From NCBI GenBank assembly GCA_002270565.1, contig NQMI01000236.1, forward strand, positions 2,071-41,084: a stretch of 39,014 nt of DNA, given 5' to 3'. Origin of the DNA: Stenocarpella maydis (taxonomy: Eukaryota; Ascomycota; Sordariomycetes; Diaporthales; Diaporthaceae). Numbering within the stretch: position 1 is the first letter of the stretch; each line of letters starts with the position of its first letter. The translations under genes were made by a program, and so were the position numbers. Below, in pieces: positions 1-13,594 of the stretch. The notes beneath the pieces are model-generated. The model did not search any database. It had not been told where the DNA came from and saw only the letters and a program-made list of their open reading frames with translations.

Positions 1-2600
1 TAAGGGAGGGGGAAAAAAATTTTTTAATTTACACACAATAACCTATCAGTAGTAGTTGAAATTCCTCCGATTCAGGGAGTAATACTTCAGCCCCTATGAA
101 GTTTGATTATAATGCTCTAGAGTAGCTATAAGTGTTACATTCATAGAAATTATAAAGCTATTGCCTAGAAAGTATAGTAATAGGATGTAATCTTAAATTT
201 TATAATAATCCATGGATTAAAACAAGGGGCGGGTTTGGGAATGGATAGTTAGCTATTAATATAGTATAGGTGAAGAAAAGAAGAAAACAAGAGGAGAGAG
301 AAAACGGGGGGACAAGGACCAGGCGATCAGTACAATCTGTAGGGTGGATAGTTCATAAATATAACATTAATTAAACTTAAAAGTTTAATATACTACCATA
401 AAGAAATATATATATAACAATACTTATAAATAAATCCTTATAAAAAAAAAAGGAGAAAATTACTACTTTATAAAAAAGAAAACTTATACTTAATAAATAA
501 ATTTCTATATAATTATAGTTATAAATCTTTATATTTTAAATCTTTATATAAGATTAATAAGAAATAAATCTATAAAAATACCGTATACATAAGATCCATT
601 AAATACTTAATAAGCTTATTAAAGTTTAAAGTTACTATTATATCGAAATAATTAATTACTTATTTATTATTAAATATAAATATTACTAAAGATATACACC
701 TTTAATGCAGTATATAAGTATCTAATGGTCTAAGAGTATTATATGAAGAAGTAGAATAGGGCCCTTACTGACCCCATATATACCGTCCCAAATTCCAAAA
801 CCCTAAATTACGTCCACATATAGCCCCTTATAAGACTTATAAACTCCCTAAAACCAACCCTTAAGTATTATGGGAAACGCCTTAAAAACACCAAAACCCC
901 TATCTATGCCTATATAGCGAGGGTTATACCTAATTAACACCAATCATTACTCATAATCATCATCCAGGTCCTCCTCACCCCAAGCATCATAGAACGGCTC
1001 CCATTTGATGCCTATGCGAGCGACTAGCAAAATAGAACCGGTTTATCTCCATACTAAGGCCCCAGACTCATTAGCCAGCAAGGTCCATCCAGCGCTACGA
1101 CTAGGGGGCTTGGTTTCACGCAGATATACGGCATAGCAACGGTATATAGCCCTCATATAGCTTATAGAAATCCTAAGGACCTGTAATATAGCCTGCAGCA
1201 CCCGTGGTGCGGGCGCGCAATACGGTGCGGGTAGGCATAGTTTTAGATAGGCTCTTAAGGGAATAATCAGGCCTGATCTCATTAGCCTAAGCCTTAGCCG
1301 GGGACTGAACGGTCTAATCAATACTAAATCTTCCCTTACGTAAGAGGCGCGAAAGCGCGTACACGCTTATGTAGTAACATTATAACGAATGCATCCCACA
1401 TCAACCCTGAGAACCCTCAACACTGCTATCAGCAAATCCCTTTACATCCCCTGTGGAACGTCCAGTTAATCTATAGTAATCATATAATATTTAGACTCAA
1501 TAAGAGGCTGAGTAGAACGTACTCCTTTGCAAGTACAGCCCCTAGCAGTTAATTAGCCAGCAAGTAGTGCAATGCACCTTCCAAATACGCAGGACGGAGA
1601 GGCCAAACCAGTAAGCTAAGCCCCTACTACACATAATACATACGGTCTGTAAACAAGAGCTAAGGCGCTTTCAATAAAACGTGCACTATAGCAGTACTGC
1701 CTACTAGCAAACCCAGGTCAAACTCATAAGCAGTCGCCAGCACAAATCACCAGTACAGGGTCAACAAGCAGAAAGACGCTGTTTCATAAAAAGGTCAAAA
1801 ATCTATATATGGTATATATATACCAATATACATACCATTCTCGATGAATTGGTTCATAAAGATACAATTCAGTCAAGCGTGTTGTTTCGGCAGGTTCGCA
1901 ATGTGTCCCTAGGATCGACAATTGACAAGTGGTCCTGACAACTGTTATGAATTAAGTGGCTCTGTAACCTCCTTATAATACCCTCCGACGTCTCTCACCC
2001 GGCACCTGCGTAGCTCGTGCAAATTGCAGATCCGCAAATCGCTTCCACACACCATCTGGTCCCAAAACAAACCCAACCACAAAGCCACATGCAAAAAGTA
2101 ACATACAACTCCCAGAACAAGGCTATCAATGCAACTAAGTCCTATACTTTGGTAAAAAAATAGGAGAAAGCGGCCTGAATTAAGGTGCAAATGCAGGCCA
2201 AAATAACCGACTCACGGCCACCAAAACTCATCTTGCGTCACGCACGCACTGGGCGTACTAGCGGAAAACGCCTGACCGCAAGGTCTAGGTAAACTTGCCT
2301 AGGAAGTCGGGTAAACCTCCTACAACGATGTCTAGGTAACTCTGCACGGAGTAACAACCCATCTAGCGTCCCTAAAACCACATCTCCTAGTACCCTCCTA
2401 GATCAAGAGACAGTACACTTAAGATACAAGGATCTATCAAGAAATAAGGTACCCATCTTCAATACGTTAATCAATCTTAATTGGCGCTAAGAAAAACAGT
2501 TCACTCGCCTCCCAGTTCCTAAACATCTGGTTAGTCCTTAAAAAATAGGAGGTGCGCATATAAGCTCCACCTCCTAGCCTCTTAAACTCCTATATCCCGA
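1..2600. other. AT-rich, RIP-like gene-poor block
   Basis: This stretch is strikingly AT- and TA-rich (especially 360-720, which is almost only A and T) and full of stops in all frames. Such blocks in filamentous ascomycetes are usually old transposons mutated by repeat-induced point mutation; that origin is inferred, since no transposase, reverse transcriptase, long terminal repeat or terminal inverted repeat could be recognised. An open frame at 1043-1321 (-) has no recognisable domain. A perfect 14-bp palindrome (GGTATATATATACC) lies at 1811-1824. No gene is called here. Confidence 0.6.
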
Positions 2601-2882
2601 TCATCCTTCATTATCCTCCAGATCCATATCATATAAAGGTAACAAGTTGCGATTGGCTTCCTTCTTTATGATAGAGCCCTGATTATTAATGACCTCGTCC
2701 TTATGACCCTTAGAGGCCTGATTATTGTTGTTAAACTTGTCCTTAGGCTTGTTCTTGGTTGTAGCGGGCTGCTGAGTGGTGATTGCGGCCTACTTCTTGT
2801 TCTTGCTGGAGCGGGTCTTGGGCTTACCGCCCGGACTGGACTTAGTTGAGCCCGGACTGGCCTTAATATGATTAGCCGCCAT
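2601..2882 (-). pseudogene. Remnant of a Lys/Asn/Ser-rich 94-codon frame with one internal amber stop
   Basis: Reading from an ATG at 2882 down to a TGA at 2601-2603 gives 94 codons broken only by a TAG at codon 31 (2790-2792). The frame begins MAANHIKASPGSTKSS, is basic and low in complexity, and ends with an acidic stretch (DMDLEDNEG). A CAG-to-TAG change is what RIP would produce, and a Gln fits the surrounding composition, so a decayed gene or transposon ORF is a reasonable reading. I do not recognise the family. It sits at the edge of the AT-rich block and has clearly more coding-like composition than its flanks. It could also be a chance open frame. Confidence 0.35.
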
Positions 2883-3320
2883 TATTGATCATTATACCAG
2901 ACTATATGTAACTATTCGGAACTAAATGGCGCTATATAGGGCCAGAGATCCGTAGAGATAATTAGTACTAAGAGCGAGCAAAACGCCTTATAGAGATGTT
3001 ATTATAGCTGTATAAAAATGGCATAACTTTCTAGGTGCTAAAACCGCCAAACTAGCGCCGATTTCAATAAAAAAAGTTGGTACCCATATATACTAATGTA
3101 AAATAGATTGAATAGGGGTAGTAATATAGGCTGAATAGAAACTGAGTATGGGGGTAATTTAATATACCGTTATTGTATGAGAAGGAAAGGCAGGAATTGG
3201 GGTGGGCTCAGCTATTAACTCAAGCGGTAAGGGGCGCGCTATGGTTTCTAGTGCTCTCATGCCTAGTTCCTTATAGTCTTGCTAATGACTATACAGGGGA
3301 TTTTGATTGCATATACCTTT
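2883..3320. other. Transition from AT-rich block to GC-rich sequence
   Basis: No gene seen. The base composition changes over this interval from AT-rich (left) to the GC-rich sequence that begins near 3320, marking a compartment boundary. Confidence 0.5.
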
Positions 3321-3582
3321 AGATGACCTTAGGTCTGATCAGGCTGGTTGTTCAAGGGTTTGGGTTTGAAATTCCCCCTGTCCGCGCACATAGCGTCTTG
3401 ATTGTGACCAGGCGAGGGTGGGGGGGGGGTTGGCAGCAACGCACACAACGAACAACGCACCTAGCCTGCACCCACACACCACCACCACTATGCCACCACT
3501 ATGAACCCAAGAGGCTCTCTGGTGGCCATTCGACGGTGAGGCGACGACAAAGAGGACTGAGTCTCATTGGGTGGTGGGTGGC

Positions 3583-3616
3583 TAGACGAGACGAGACGAG
3601 ACAAGACGAGACAAGA
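3583..3616. repeat. AGACG/AGACA pentanucleotide microsatellite
   Basis: Tandem imperfect copies of AGACG and AGACA run through this interval; a related short run appears again near 3735-3750. Confidence 0.8.
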
Positions 3617-3819
3617 AGGATTACGGTCAGAGGAGGAGAGAGGGCTAGGGGTGGGATGAAAGATGGTGGCGGCTGCAACAGTCAGTGACCGCCAAGTGAG
3701 GAGTGAGGGAGCGAGTGACATGCAAGGGTGTTGACAAGACGAGACGGGACAAAGATACCGGACGGACGTACCCAGGCAGAGATTACCTCCCTCCGAGGCT
3801 ATATCGGTACGGTCCAGGT

Positions 3820-3860
3820 TCACCGTACGGGTAGCACGGGTAGTACGGGTAGTAGTATAG
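3820..3860. repeat. ACGGGTAGT/ACGGGTAGC short tandem repeat
   Basis: Three to four consecutive units of a nine-base motif, ACGGGTAGC or ACGGGTAGT, are visible. No function can be assigned. Confidence 0.7.
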
Positions 3861-6800
3861 GCACAGGCATCACGGGAAGGGTGAAGGGGTCCAAGGTCGG
3901 GGAAGACGGCAAGGGCCACCAGGAAGCGGGTGAGGAAAAGGCATTGCGGGACAAGGAGATTGGGTCTTTCCATCGGCAACTTTGAGCGAAACAGGGTTCC
4001 GGATCGTCGCCCACCAGCGGGAACGGAAGGCAGGCAGCACGGATTACCGTCTGGCAGAGGCAGACGATGCCCGTCCCTGCCATCCCAGCACATGTGGACT
4101 GCCGCAGCCGTCCAGCTCAGGCAGGGGATGTGATTTGACGCTTCACGATTTCGGTGTTTGACCATTCCCGTGCACTTCTTTCTTCCTCGCCCTTGTCTTT
4201 TTTCATACATACCCCCCCCCGGCGCTATCCCAAACCACCACCCCCACAGCGCTCACGCACGCACGCACGCACCCACACTCTCTTACTCACTCGCACACAC
4301 GAGATGCCTGAAAATCCAATGTGACGGCTGCTGAGTTTTGATGAGCGCATAAAGGGGGATGCAGCCTGGCTCATATGTGCAATAACTTTGGGGTGGCAGG
4401 ACTTGACTTGGCTATGCGGGGGTCTGTGGAACCTTGGGAGGTAGCAGGGAAGGGAGGAGGGAAGTTGCCTGACAGCGAAACAAAATAGGCCTCGGGAGAG
4501 TTGGGGCATGGCGGGCCGGCACTAGCAAGCAAACAAGCACCGCTCCTTCTACAGCACGCGCAGCAACAAGAGGCATATAGCATGGCATATCATAACAACA
4601 TACCTCAGCACGGGTGCACTGGCGGGCGGAAATTAGGCGCGCACTCAAGGCCGGCTATCACTAGCAGCCAGACTAATTTCGAGCCCCTGGATCACGACAA
4701 CGGGGACGGGGCACACGGCATTGTCGATCGGGAGGCATCATCTTGGGAGCACCACCCGGTGGGCTCAGATCTGAGGATCCTAATTATGAGCAGAATGTTC
4801 CCAGTCCCTCGCGTCCTAGACATTTCATGTGCCCGGACAACCAGCATGAGCTGGAGGGAGGGAGCTTAGATCGGCCTCTCAGCCAGCACTTGGACGCGAT
4901 TCACAAATTACGCACACTCAACTGTTCAGCAGACTATGGGAATCGTCGCCTGTCACCCTGTCATGTCCGCCTCCCCACGTCCTTGCAGCAGCCAGGCCAA
5001 TGGTTGACAGCCAGAATGCTCATGGGGGTCCCGCCCTAGATTGCGGCCGATAACACACCATGGATCATTCTGGCCCCTGTTTGAGCCTTGGACCATGCAC
5101 TAAATGGCTGATGAATATGGGTTTCCCTAGCTCGTGGCACCCATGCCTCAGTGGCGCCATCTTGGTCCCGTTCACAATACGGGATGTGCTTCGAGATCCA
5201 GAGCCGGGCACCACAACCCCGTCAGCACTCAGGGCCAGCCACTGTCGAGCTCGCTACAGCCCAACTCAAAACAGGATAATCCCGGAACGGGAAGAACTGG
5301 TCGTGCTAGATCGCGCGCGCGGGGGGGGGTGAAGTGGAGGTGGAAGTCGACCAGCAAATTATGGACAGGAAACAAGGCTCCATCCAGATCCTGCGCTAGA
5401 TTCATCACAGGCGTAGCTAATCACCACCTGGAATCAAACCATCAACGGCCCGGCCAGGTACAGGGTCCCCAGCGGGATCAACAAGCCAAAAGCAACGGCG
5501 TGTTTGGTCCATGGCTGCCAGGGCCCGTAGGAGGAGGAACGACCGGTGAGCCCAAGACGTCGATAGCCGAAACAAGCGCACCAACAGGTCAGGCCAGGTC
5601 AGCCTTGGTCAGGGATACGCAGCCATTCAGACGCGCACACACATGCACAACGCCCACGTTCCTGTATCGAAGTCGGTAGCTCGCGGTGCGCGGGTGGGCT
5701 GCCCGACCAATGTGCCATGCCAGTGGTCGACTGCCTCCGACCGACTGACGCAATCCGGCTAGAAAGCGGGGAGATAAGTGTACCATGACATGGCGCAGCA
5801 GGAGGCCAAAGATGAAGCGTTGTAACGTCCAGGGGGGGAGGGAAGAGGGTATGAGACCGGACACGCGCCTGGAAATGGTATGAGACCAGCCCCCCGAGGT
5901 ACCGTCGATACCACTGTACGTCGCACTCATGCAGCTAAGCCTGTCGTTCTGGGGGCTGAATGTAACCCTGCGACCAGTCAGACTGCGTGCCGTACCGTCG
6001 GGACGCGCTAGTACCAATAATGGCTAAGCTTATGCATTCTTGCTGGGATATTCCATGTATTCCGTGACAGAGGCGGCTGCAGGTGCGGTGCGGTGGCAGG
6101 CCCAGCTCCCACACCCCAGACAGCCCAAGCCCCCCTATGCAACCACGCACGCGAGGTCGAGCGCTTAATCCTTACACTAGGTGCTGTCTGTCGACAGAGT
6201 CGAATGGCGGCCCGACACGACAGCCGACGCCCTTCACCAACAGTCTCATCCTCATTTGAGCACACCAAAATCAGCGTATAGGATCGGGCAATCTCGCGCG
6301 TGGACGCGGTAATTTCGTGCATCTTGGTTGGCAGGCAAGTTGCATTGAACGCATCTGTGGGTAGCCGCCAGAAACGCCCCATGAAGGCATGAGCATGCAA
6401 CCGTGACACGACGCAATGTCGGCAACCCAGGGATTTGGAGACGAGGGGACACGACAGTATGCAAGATGATATGAACAAGTACATGGTATAGCCGAGGCGG
6501 GAAAAGAAAAAAGGGTTCAATGGAGCGGTCTGCCTGCGTCTGTCTGTCTCGGCTGCCCATCTGTCAGAGTCTGCAGCGAACCCACAGCACTTCCGGCTCT
6601 GCAGGCGCCAGAACCCGGTGGGCACCATACCCCTCCGCCCCAAAAAAACACGACAGCGAGCGTCCCCACCCCAATTATGTGCCAGGCCCAATGCGATCAA
6701 AATGAGGCTCTGCGGTGCTCTGCTCGGTGCTGCTGCCCTTTCCCGCCCTGCTCTGCTCGGGCAGCATCATGCTTTTGAGATGCCATCGCTGCGGGCCTCA

Positions 6801-7866
6801 GATGCGACGCTGCCACTGTAAAACTACTCAGATACCTGGCTACATATTTACCCACTGTCTTTTTGTATGTCTTAGCCAGAGAGTCTGTCGGTGAATCCAT
6901 GCTGGCTTGGTCGTTGGGTAGACACCCGGGGTAGGTAGGCAGACAGTCAGGCTCGCAGGCTCAAGGCACAGGGCTCAAGGCAGACAGACGGCTGGTAGAC
7001 ACGACATGGGAAACGAAGGGGGGGATTGATGGCGGGGGGAGGAGCATCGCCATAATGCCGGCGTCTGTCCTTGGCTCTCTCATGGCTCGCCCTCTCTTCC
7101 TCTCTCTTCTCTCCTCCATGACGTGGACAGGAGATCAGCGCAGAGCCTCATCGGACCATGATTCTAACGCCGAGATACTCCCACCCGCCGTGCTGCCTTG
7201 ACTGAGTCGGGTCGAGTTTTGGTCGAGTCCAAACCCAGATCTGGGCGGTCGGCAGGCTGGTCTGGATGTTGCATCGGGTCGACTTGGTGTAGACCAAAAC
7301 GGGCGAGTGGGCTCTTCGAGAAGATGGGCGGGCAGGCGGGAGGAATGTTTGTTCACATGGTGGATCGACGATCTGCAGTGGCAGGGAGCCCCCTGTGCAA
7401 AAATACCCTGCATCGCGGGGCCAGGCCAATTGACGAACGGTGGGCCGCGGTGCCAGATCATTTGAATGTCCAGATGTGTGCCAGTTGCGTTTGTCAGCAG
7501 ACCCACTCCCCCTCAGGTCACGGGTCAACTGGTGGGCTGCGCGACAGACAGACAGTACGTACTATCTAGTACTATTGGTTGTAGAGCTGCGAGCTGCGAG
7601 CTTCGAGACTGCTGCGAGCGGTACAAGGTACGTACTAGCCTGCCTGGGTACGTACTGCACCAAGCAAGTACGCGCAGTAGATACCAAGGTACAGAGTACA
7701 TCAACACTGACCTGACTGTCTATCTTGCCAGAAGCAGCATCCAGAACGAGCATCCGTCATCCCCTGCTTGCTTCTCTCCTGCGCTCTTCCCAACCTCACG
7801 TTGGTATCGCCCCGTTCTGCCTACCTACTGTAACATTTTGGTGGGTTTGTACCCACACCTGCCAGC

Positions 7867-7891
7867 TTCTCTCTCTCTCTCTCTCTCTCTC
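7867..7891. repeat. (CT)n dinucleotide microsatellite
   Basis: About twelve uninterrupted CT units. It lies in the gene-free GC-rich region and has no assigned role. Confidence 0.9.
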
Positions 7892-10800
7892 GCGGGGCTA
7901 CCAAGAGGCTGACAAGAGGTGACAAGCTATGGTCCCTGGTTCGACCATCACCCTCACCCCGCAACCTGCAACCCGCAACCGCTCGTCCTTATCCACTCGC
8001 ACGCCAAAAGCAGTCACTCGCTTGCAGAGCATTAGCAATCGGCTACCTGACGGACGGCCCACTTGCCAGATCCGATCATGGCCATGAATAAGATATCCAC
8101 AGTCCAGAAGCGGTCCCTACCCTGAACCCGCCACGAGCGCGACAAGCCCCTCCAGTTCCAGTGCTCCGCCAATGCTTGACCATGACACTTTCTTCCGTCA
8201 CCTCCATGCCCACCTCCAGGCAGCCTCGCCCTGATAGTCCCGCAACCGTCCTGCTGGACCGTGGCTGGTGTGGGAGCTGACACTGGAGCTCGCCTGGCTA
8301 TCTTGAGAAAAAGAAATGGGGACCAGTACACAAGCGACTGCTCGACACAGACAAAATATGCCCCGTCGTGAACTTCGCCGCGGCCGCCGCAACGTGACCG
8401 CCATGGCGCAGGACTCAACACTCGGGACAGAGACCTTTCTGGGGACGTCCTTCGGGCCGCCCAAACAACTCCCCATATTCGCCATGATTCGAGGTTGCTT
8501 CTCCGAAGCGCCTATGCCGATCTGCTAGGATAAATTGGCTGGCTCGAGCCTGTTGTGTACCACGCCGTCTCCAACACACCACATCTGTTCTCGCACAAGG
8601 GCCGCGTCTTTGCATCTGCCAGTTTTCTCGGAACTCCAGACACTTTGACTCAGCTCTGCCGTCCCAGCAGATATGGTTTCCCGATCGTAGCACATCATCA
8701 GAGCTTGACAGCCCTGTCCCGGTCTGTGCTGTGCTGCACTGAACTGCAGCCCTCCTGCAAGCGTAATGGCAACTGTGCCACTCAGCGCTTCCGCCCTCAC
8801 GGGAAGCGACCACCGCTCCGTCTCTGCATTGGCGGCAGCGGAAAAAGTACGCCATCCCGGAATGAGGCAGGCTTATCGCGAGCATATTCAACCAAATAAC
8901 ATATTAAATGGAGTAGAGAATGCTACATTTTGTTCTTCTGTCAACTTTTCCCATTGTTTCAAGTCCAGTTGAACCATGGCATTCAAGCGAGTGCGAAACC
9001 AATCTCCCGCCGTGGCCACACACCAAGGCTGAGAGGGACTGCTTAACGGGGACAATGAGAGAATCACCATGATTGCTAGCATCTGGGCGAGTACCCTCGC
9101 TGTCTTGCAATGGCACAGACCCTACTTCCTTGCTGTCTAATCTCGGGAATATCAACCATCAGACCATCATTCAAAACTTGGCTCTTAGAATCCCCCCGGC
9201 CCATGTTTGCCCTACCTGTGCTCGACGGGCCGCTAGATCAGATCCTTGTGGCGCCATAGGACAGCATATCACCTTCACGATGACAAGTGAACCCCGTGAC
9301 CTGAGATAGCATGCAACCTCTGCTTCTATCTGGGGACGCCAACTTGGCCGCAGGTAGCCTGTGTCAACTGGCTTGCCCGGCAGTGCCGCAGCGGTGAGCC
9401 GACCTTTACTGAGGTTCCCTGCCAGGCGCAAGAAAGACAGCTGCGGCTCAGGATGGCGACCTGTACGGAGGTGTGTCCGATTCTGCGTGAGTGACATCGA
9501 GCCATTCAAGGCAGTGTCAATCTCTGACCTCTCCGTGTTCAGCTCACTGGGAGCGACCCGGACGCGAAGACGAACAAAAATAGACGCCACCTTAGTAACC
9601 AACAGTTCCCGTCAGCTTCCAATCGTTGGTATGTGCGCAGAGGTTGTCAGGAACCAGGCTCCTCCACAGCCATCGGAGGAGGCGGCTGCTGAGCCAACAG
9701 ACCCAGTCACCAGAGACCTACCCTCCTCAGCTGGACGAGAGACAGGGCTAGTCAACAATGACCCCGTCTGCCCTGCGGTGCATCTTATGGGGCTCCCAAA
9801 ATCCTGGGGTCATGTGTGGCCCTATGCACACAAAACGACAATGAGACAGTTGGATCCCCGTGATACGTGCCTGCTTTTGCTCAGCGACTCAACCCGGAGT
9901 CGAAATGAACGAGCGTCTGTTCTTACCACGCCAGGGCAGCAATCTACTATCTGGTCAGGTCTAGACCATGATCGTGCGTTTCCATGCCGCCACCGCCGTT
10001 CAACAAAGGAGTATCCCAACCACAGTCTGCAGTGATCATTGAGGATTCAGGCAGATAACAGCCACTGCGAAACAAACGCTCTATGCGCGGCCAGCAGGCA
10101 GTATCGTCAGCACACTAGTTGCTCTGCAGTCATGCGGCGTGGTCATCACATCGACGACTCGAGAGAGGCGCGGGATTGGGCGAAGTCTAGTCTCCTTGCC
10201 ATCCACTAGTTGGCGTCTCCTGCCCGTAGATACTCGACATGTATCGGGTACAACTGGCAACTGAAACGCCCGGCATGTGGCATCCCTTGTGACAATTTCA
10301 CCAAGCAACCGGAGACGAGTCCTACTGCTTCCATCAGCGGGATGACTCCGTCCTTGACCTGGTTCGGGATCTTTCGTCGCGACCAGCCTCTATTTTGATG
10401 CGCGGTTCAGCTGGGGATGCCTCACTTGCCTCCATTAAGAGTGCTCGAGCTCAGAGCCATGATCAGGCATTGGGTGCGGACAATACTGTCCTGATCCTGG
10501 ATGGTGTCGTTCTCAGGCTCGCAGTCCCGGTTTCTGTGCCTCTTGGATTCCAACGGTCCCACGCCCGACTCCGCTTTCTTGCTGTGAGGGTCTCGAGGTA
10601 CACCGTGCCTTACAAGCACAGGGTTCCCGCCAACAGACACATTCATCTTACCAACAATAGCAGCCTTCTACCTTCTTTGTGCAGTGGAGACCTTTGATGC
10701 CTGGGCCGAAAAGTGCGCTTGCCGAGTCAGTGGCCCTTAAAATACACAGGAAATACCCTGGGGGTGGCATCTGCTGATATCCTACGGTCTGTCTTGAGGA

Positions 10801-13576
10801 GGGAACAGCCACTCGCAAATTGATAACCAACGTAGCCAGACTCAAGCACTTCGCCATAACTAGTCACCACATTTCCAGCGCTTACCACACTCCGCTTTTC
10901 TGCAGGCAGGGCCGCGTTTTGTATGCTCGAAAATCCTTGGGGTGACCGCTGCATTGACCTGGCCTGGCCGCACGAGGGCCTGGTCATGTTAATAAATTTT
11001 GAGCAGTCGGGTCGCGGCCAGCCCAGGCTCACTCGGCCGTAGTCTGAAGCTCTCTGCCTCGAATTTCGCCTCGTACTGTAACCACGAAAGTCTTGATTTC
11101 ATGTCGTCTCCAAGAGGATTCGCCCATACACTAGCCGATATCGCGAATGAATCAACGGCGAAACAAGATGGTAGCAACGCTACGGGCCCAATGATGGGAC
11201 AAGACGCTGCGCAGACTACCCGGAGACCAACTCATGCCTAAGCTCTCTGCTGTCTTATGACTACCGTCTTATTATGCAGCGTTACGCGCCTGTCAGGCTG
11301 ACATGCACACTGCTATGTTCAGCCCTGAGGATTGAGTGCTGACAAGGGGACTGCCGTGCTTGACTCGATGAGCACAAGTGTCAGAACCCAGAATGAGCTT
11401 CACGCGTCCGCAAGAGCATTTACACCACCACACTATCCGAGTCACCAGGCTTGACAACGTACCTGAAGGCAATGCGACAATACCGATTGTGGCGGATTAC
11501 CCCCCACAAGACCCTGGAAGTCTGCAATGCATAATTACACTAGGGAGGGAGGGTTAGCTTATGGTGTCTTTCCGTTCCCAGCGTAGAACGAGACAAGTTG
11601 GTTGACCAAGTCTCTCTGCCGGTCGTGTTGGCGTATCCGAGCGCCTTACGGGGCAGGATTGACCAGCTGCAGGAGTGATGGATGCGCAGGGGAAAGACAA
11701 AAGGTCCAACGTGCATATTCAGCAACGTAGCTCCACCTGTGGGGTCGCGGCATCGTCGCTACTTACGGCTGATCGCGGTGACTTGGAAATGTCTGCACTG
11801 TTCAAGCCGTCGAGGCGCCGGTGTCTAGCCAGTGACCGTCTCGACCAGACGTGTTGTGGGCAAAAAGGGCCTGAGTCATTAATGACTGGCCCAGCAACGA
11901 CGGCTGGGGTTCTCTTCCCGCCCAGCCAGTTGGTAACCGGGTGCGAGATTGGGGGACTGGGCTCCGCCATGATGGAGACGTGCGCAGAGCCTCAAGGACA
12001 AACCCCTTCTTCTATGCAATATCAAACCGAGCGACGAAGTTTGGCCGTGCTCATGTAATCATTCCATCCAGTATTCGCAACCCATCACTTAATGGGAACG
12101 GGGCCGGGAGTCCCACCACTTCTGCGGCTCTGGACCAGGGAGGGTGTTTACTCCTCGGCCTGAGCCTCCCATCGCTGTGGACCTCCCGTGCAAGCAAGGT
12201 CAGTCAGTGGCTTTGCAGCTGTAATTTAGTCCTGGCTGTATTCATGATCCCGTCTCACACGAGGCTCCGCTGACCATCACAGGCTCTCCGGGGAAGTCCA
12301 GGGCCATATACCAGCAAAGCACGGGCAAGGAACCCGCTGTCTTCAGGTATGGTCGGCGAGCAAGAACACCCCGATAGAATGACATGTTCTAGTGGCTGGA
12401 CTGGCGCCCCTGGTTCTGGCTTGAGCGTTTCTGCTCGCAATGTCGAGAAGGGACCAATATCTAGCCGAGCAGTTTGCCCCTGGGGAATCCCGGCCCACAA
12501 AGAACCCAAGTCGAGGCAAGATATCGCGACTCGGATGCTGTCCCAGGGGAAGGTGTGCGACAGATCACTTTTCAGCACGTGTCGCTCTCCGGGCTCGACG
12601 GCACAACTCATACAGCCAGCCAGCCGAACAAACAAGCCCCAACCGGCGGCGGGTTTCTTCTCCATCTCAACCCTTTCCTTTCCCTTCCACGGCACCGGCC
12701 CACGACTGCGGAGCCGTTTTGGGGACGTAGCCAGACCGCTCCGGCATCCCCTGGTTGCTGGCACGCAACTTCAGCCGGCCGGCTCGAACCGGGTCCGGAT
12801 AGTGCGGAACACGGTCACAACGGGCACGTCGTTGCCGTTTGGAAGGAAGGCAAGGCTGAGAATGGCGCCCTGCGAAGTGGCTGCAGCAGATGCTGGAGCA
12901 AGGGTTGTGAGAGACAGAGAGGGAGAGGTGTTGCACGGCCCTTGCAAGCGAATCCCACTGTTCCCGCCGCGTGGTCTGCGTACGAGCGAGTGCCATCTCA
13001 AACGGGACGCGCAGGTGTAACGTGCCGACGACACGCACACACACGTGTGTCGTTGTGGTCGTCGGCGTCCTTGCGGCCTGTGGGTCGGGATTGGTCGGCC
13101 GCGGTTCCCACTCTTTCAGGCTAAAGGACCCAGTCACTCGCCCGGGGACGGCCGGGGAGCAGATCCTCTGCCAACCTGGCTAGCCCCGGGACTGGGTGGG
13201 CGACCGTTAAAGCCCCAGGGAGCGGCCAAGCAGAGGGCCAGAGGAAGAACAATGACGACGTCCGCCTTCTGGGGTGGTCTTTCTTTGACGGGCTGAGAAC
13301 AGACCCTTCTTGCTCCTCGAGACTGCAGCAAAGAACGTGGCGTATTCGGGGTAAACTCGCCGACTGGGCCGGCGTTAAACACCCACATCCTCGGCCTTCA
13401 TTGGAAAGGCTGATCGGCACAAGGGAGAGGGGGGGCTTCTTACACCTGCCTCGGCGTCAAAGAAGTTGACCAGAGGCGACCTTTCCCCACCGCAGAGCCA
13501 ATCTTTGGCATCCTCTCCCTCTGTCCTACGGGGTCCCCGGCTAGGCACGACACGAGGCTCGGCGCGCGGGGCAGCG

Positions 13577-13594
13577 CTGCTCTGCGCAGAGCAG
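13577..13594. repeat. Perfect 18-bp palindrome CTGCTCTGCGCAGAGCAG
   Basis: The 18 bases read identically on both strands, and the right half (TGCGCAGAGCAG) is repeated directly at 13603-13614. It could bind a dimeric regulator or form a small hairpin; nothing else supports either idea. Confidence 0.6.
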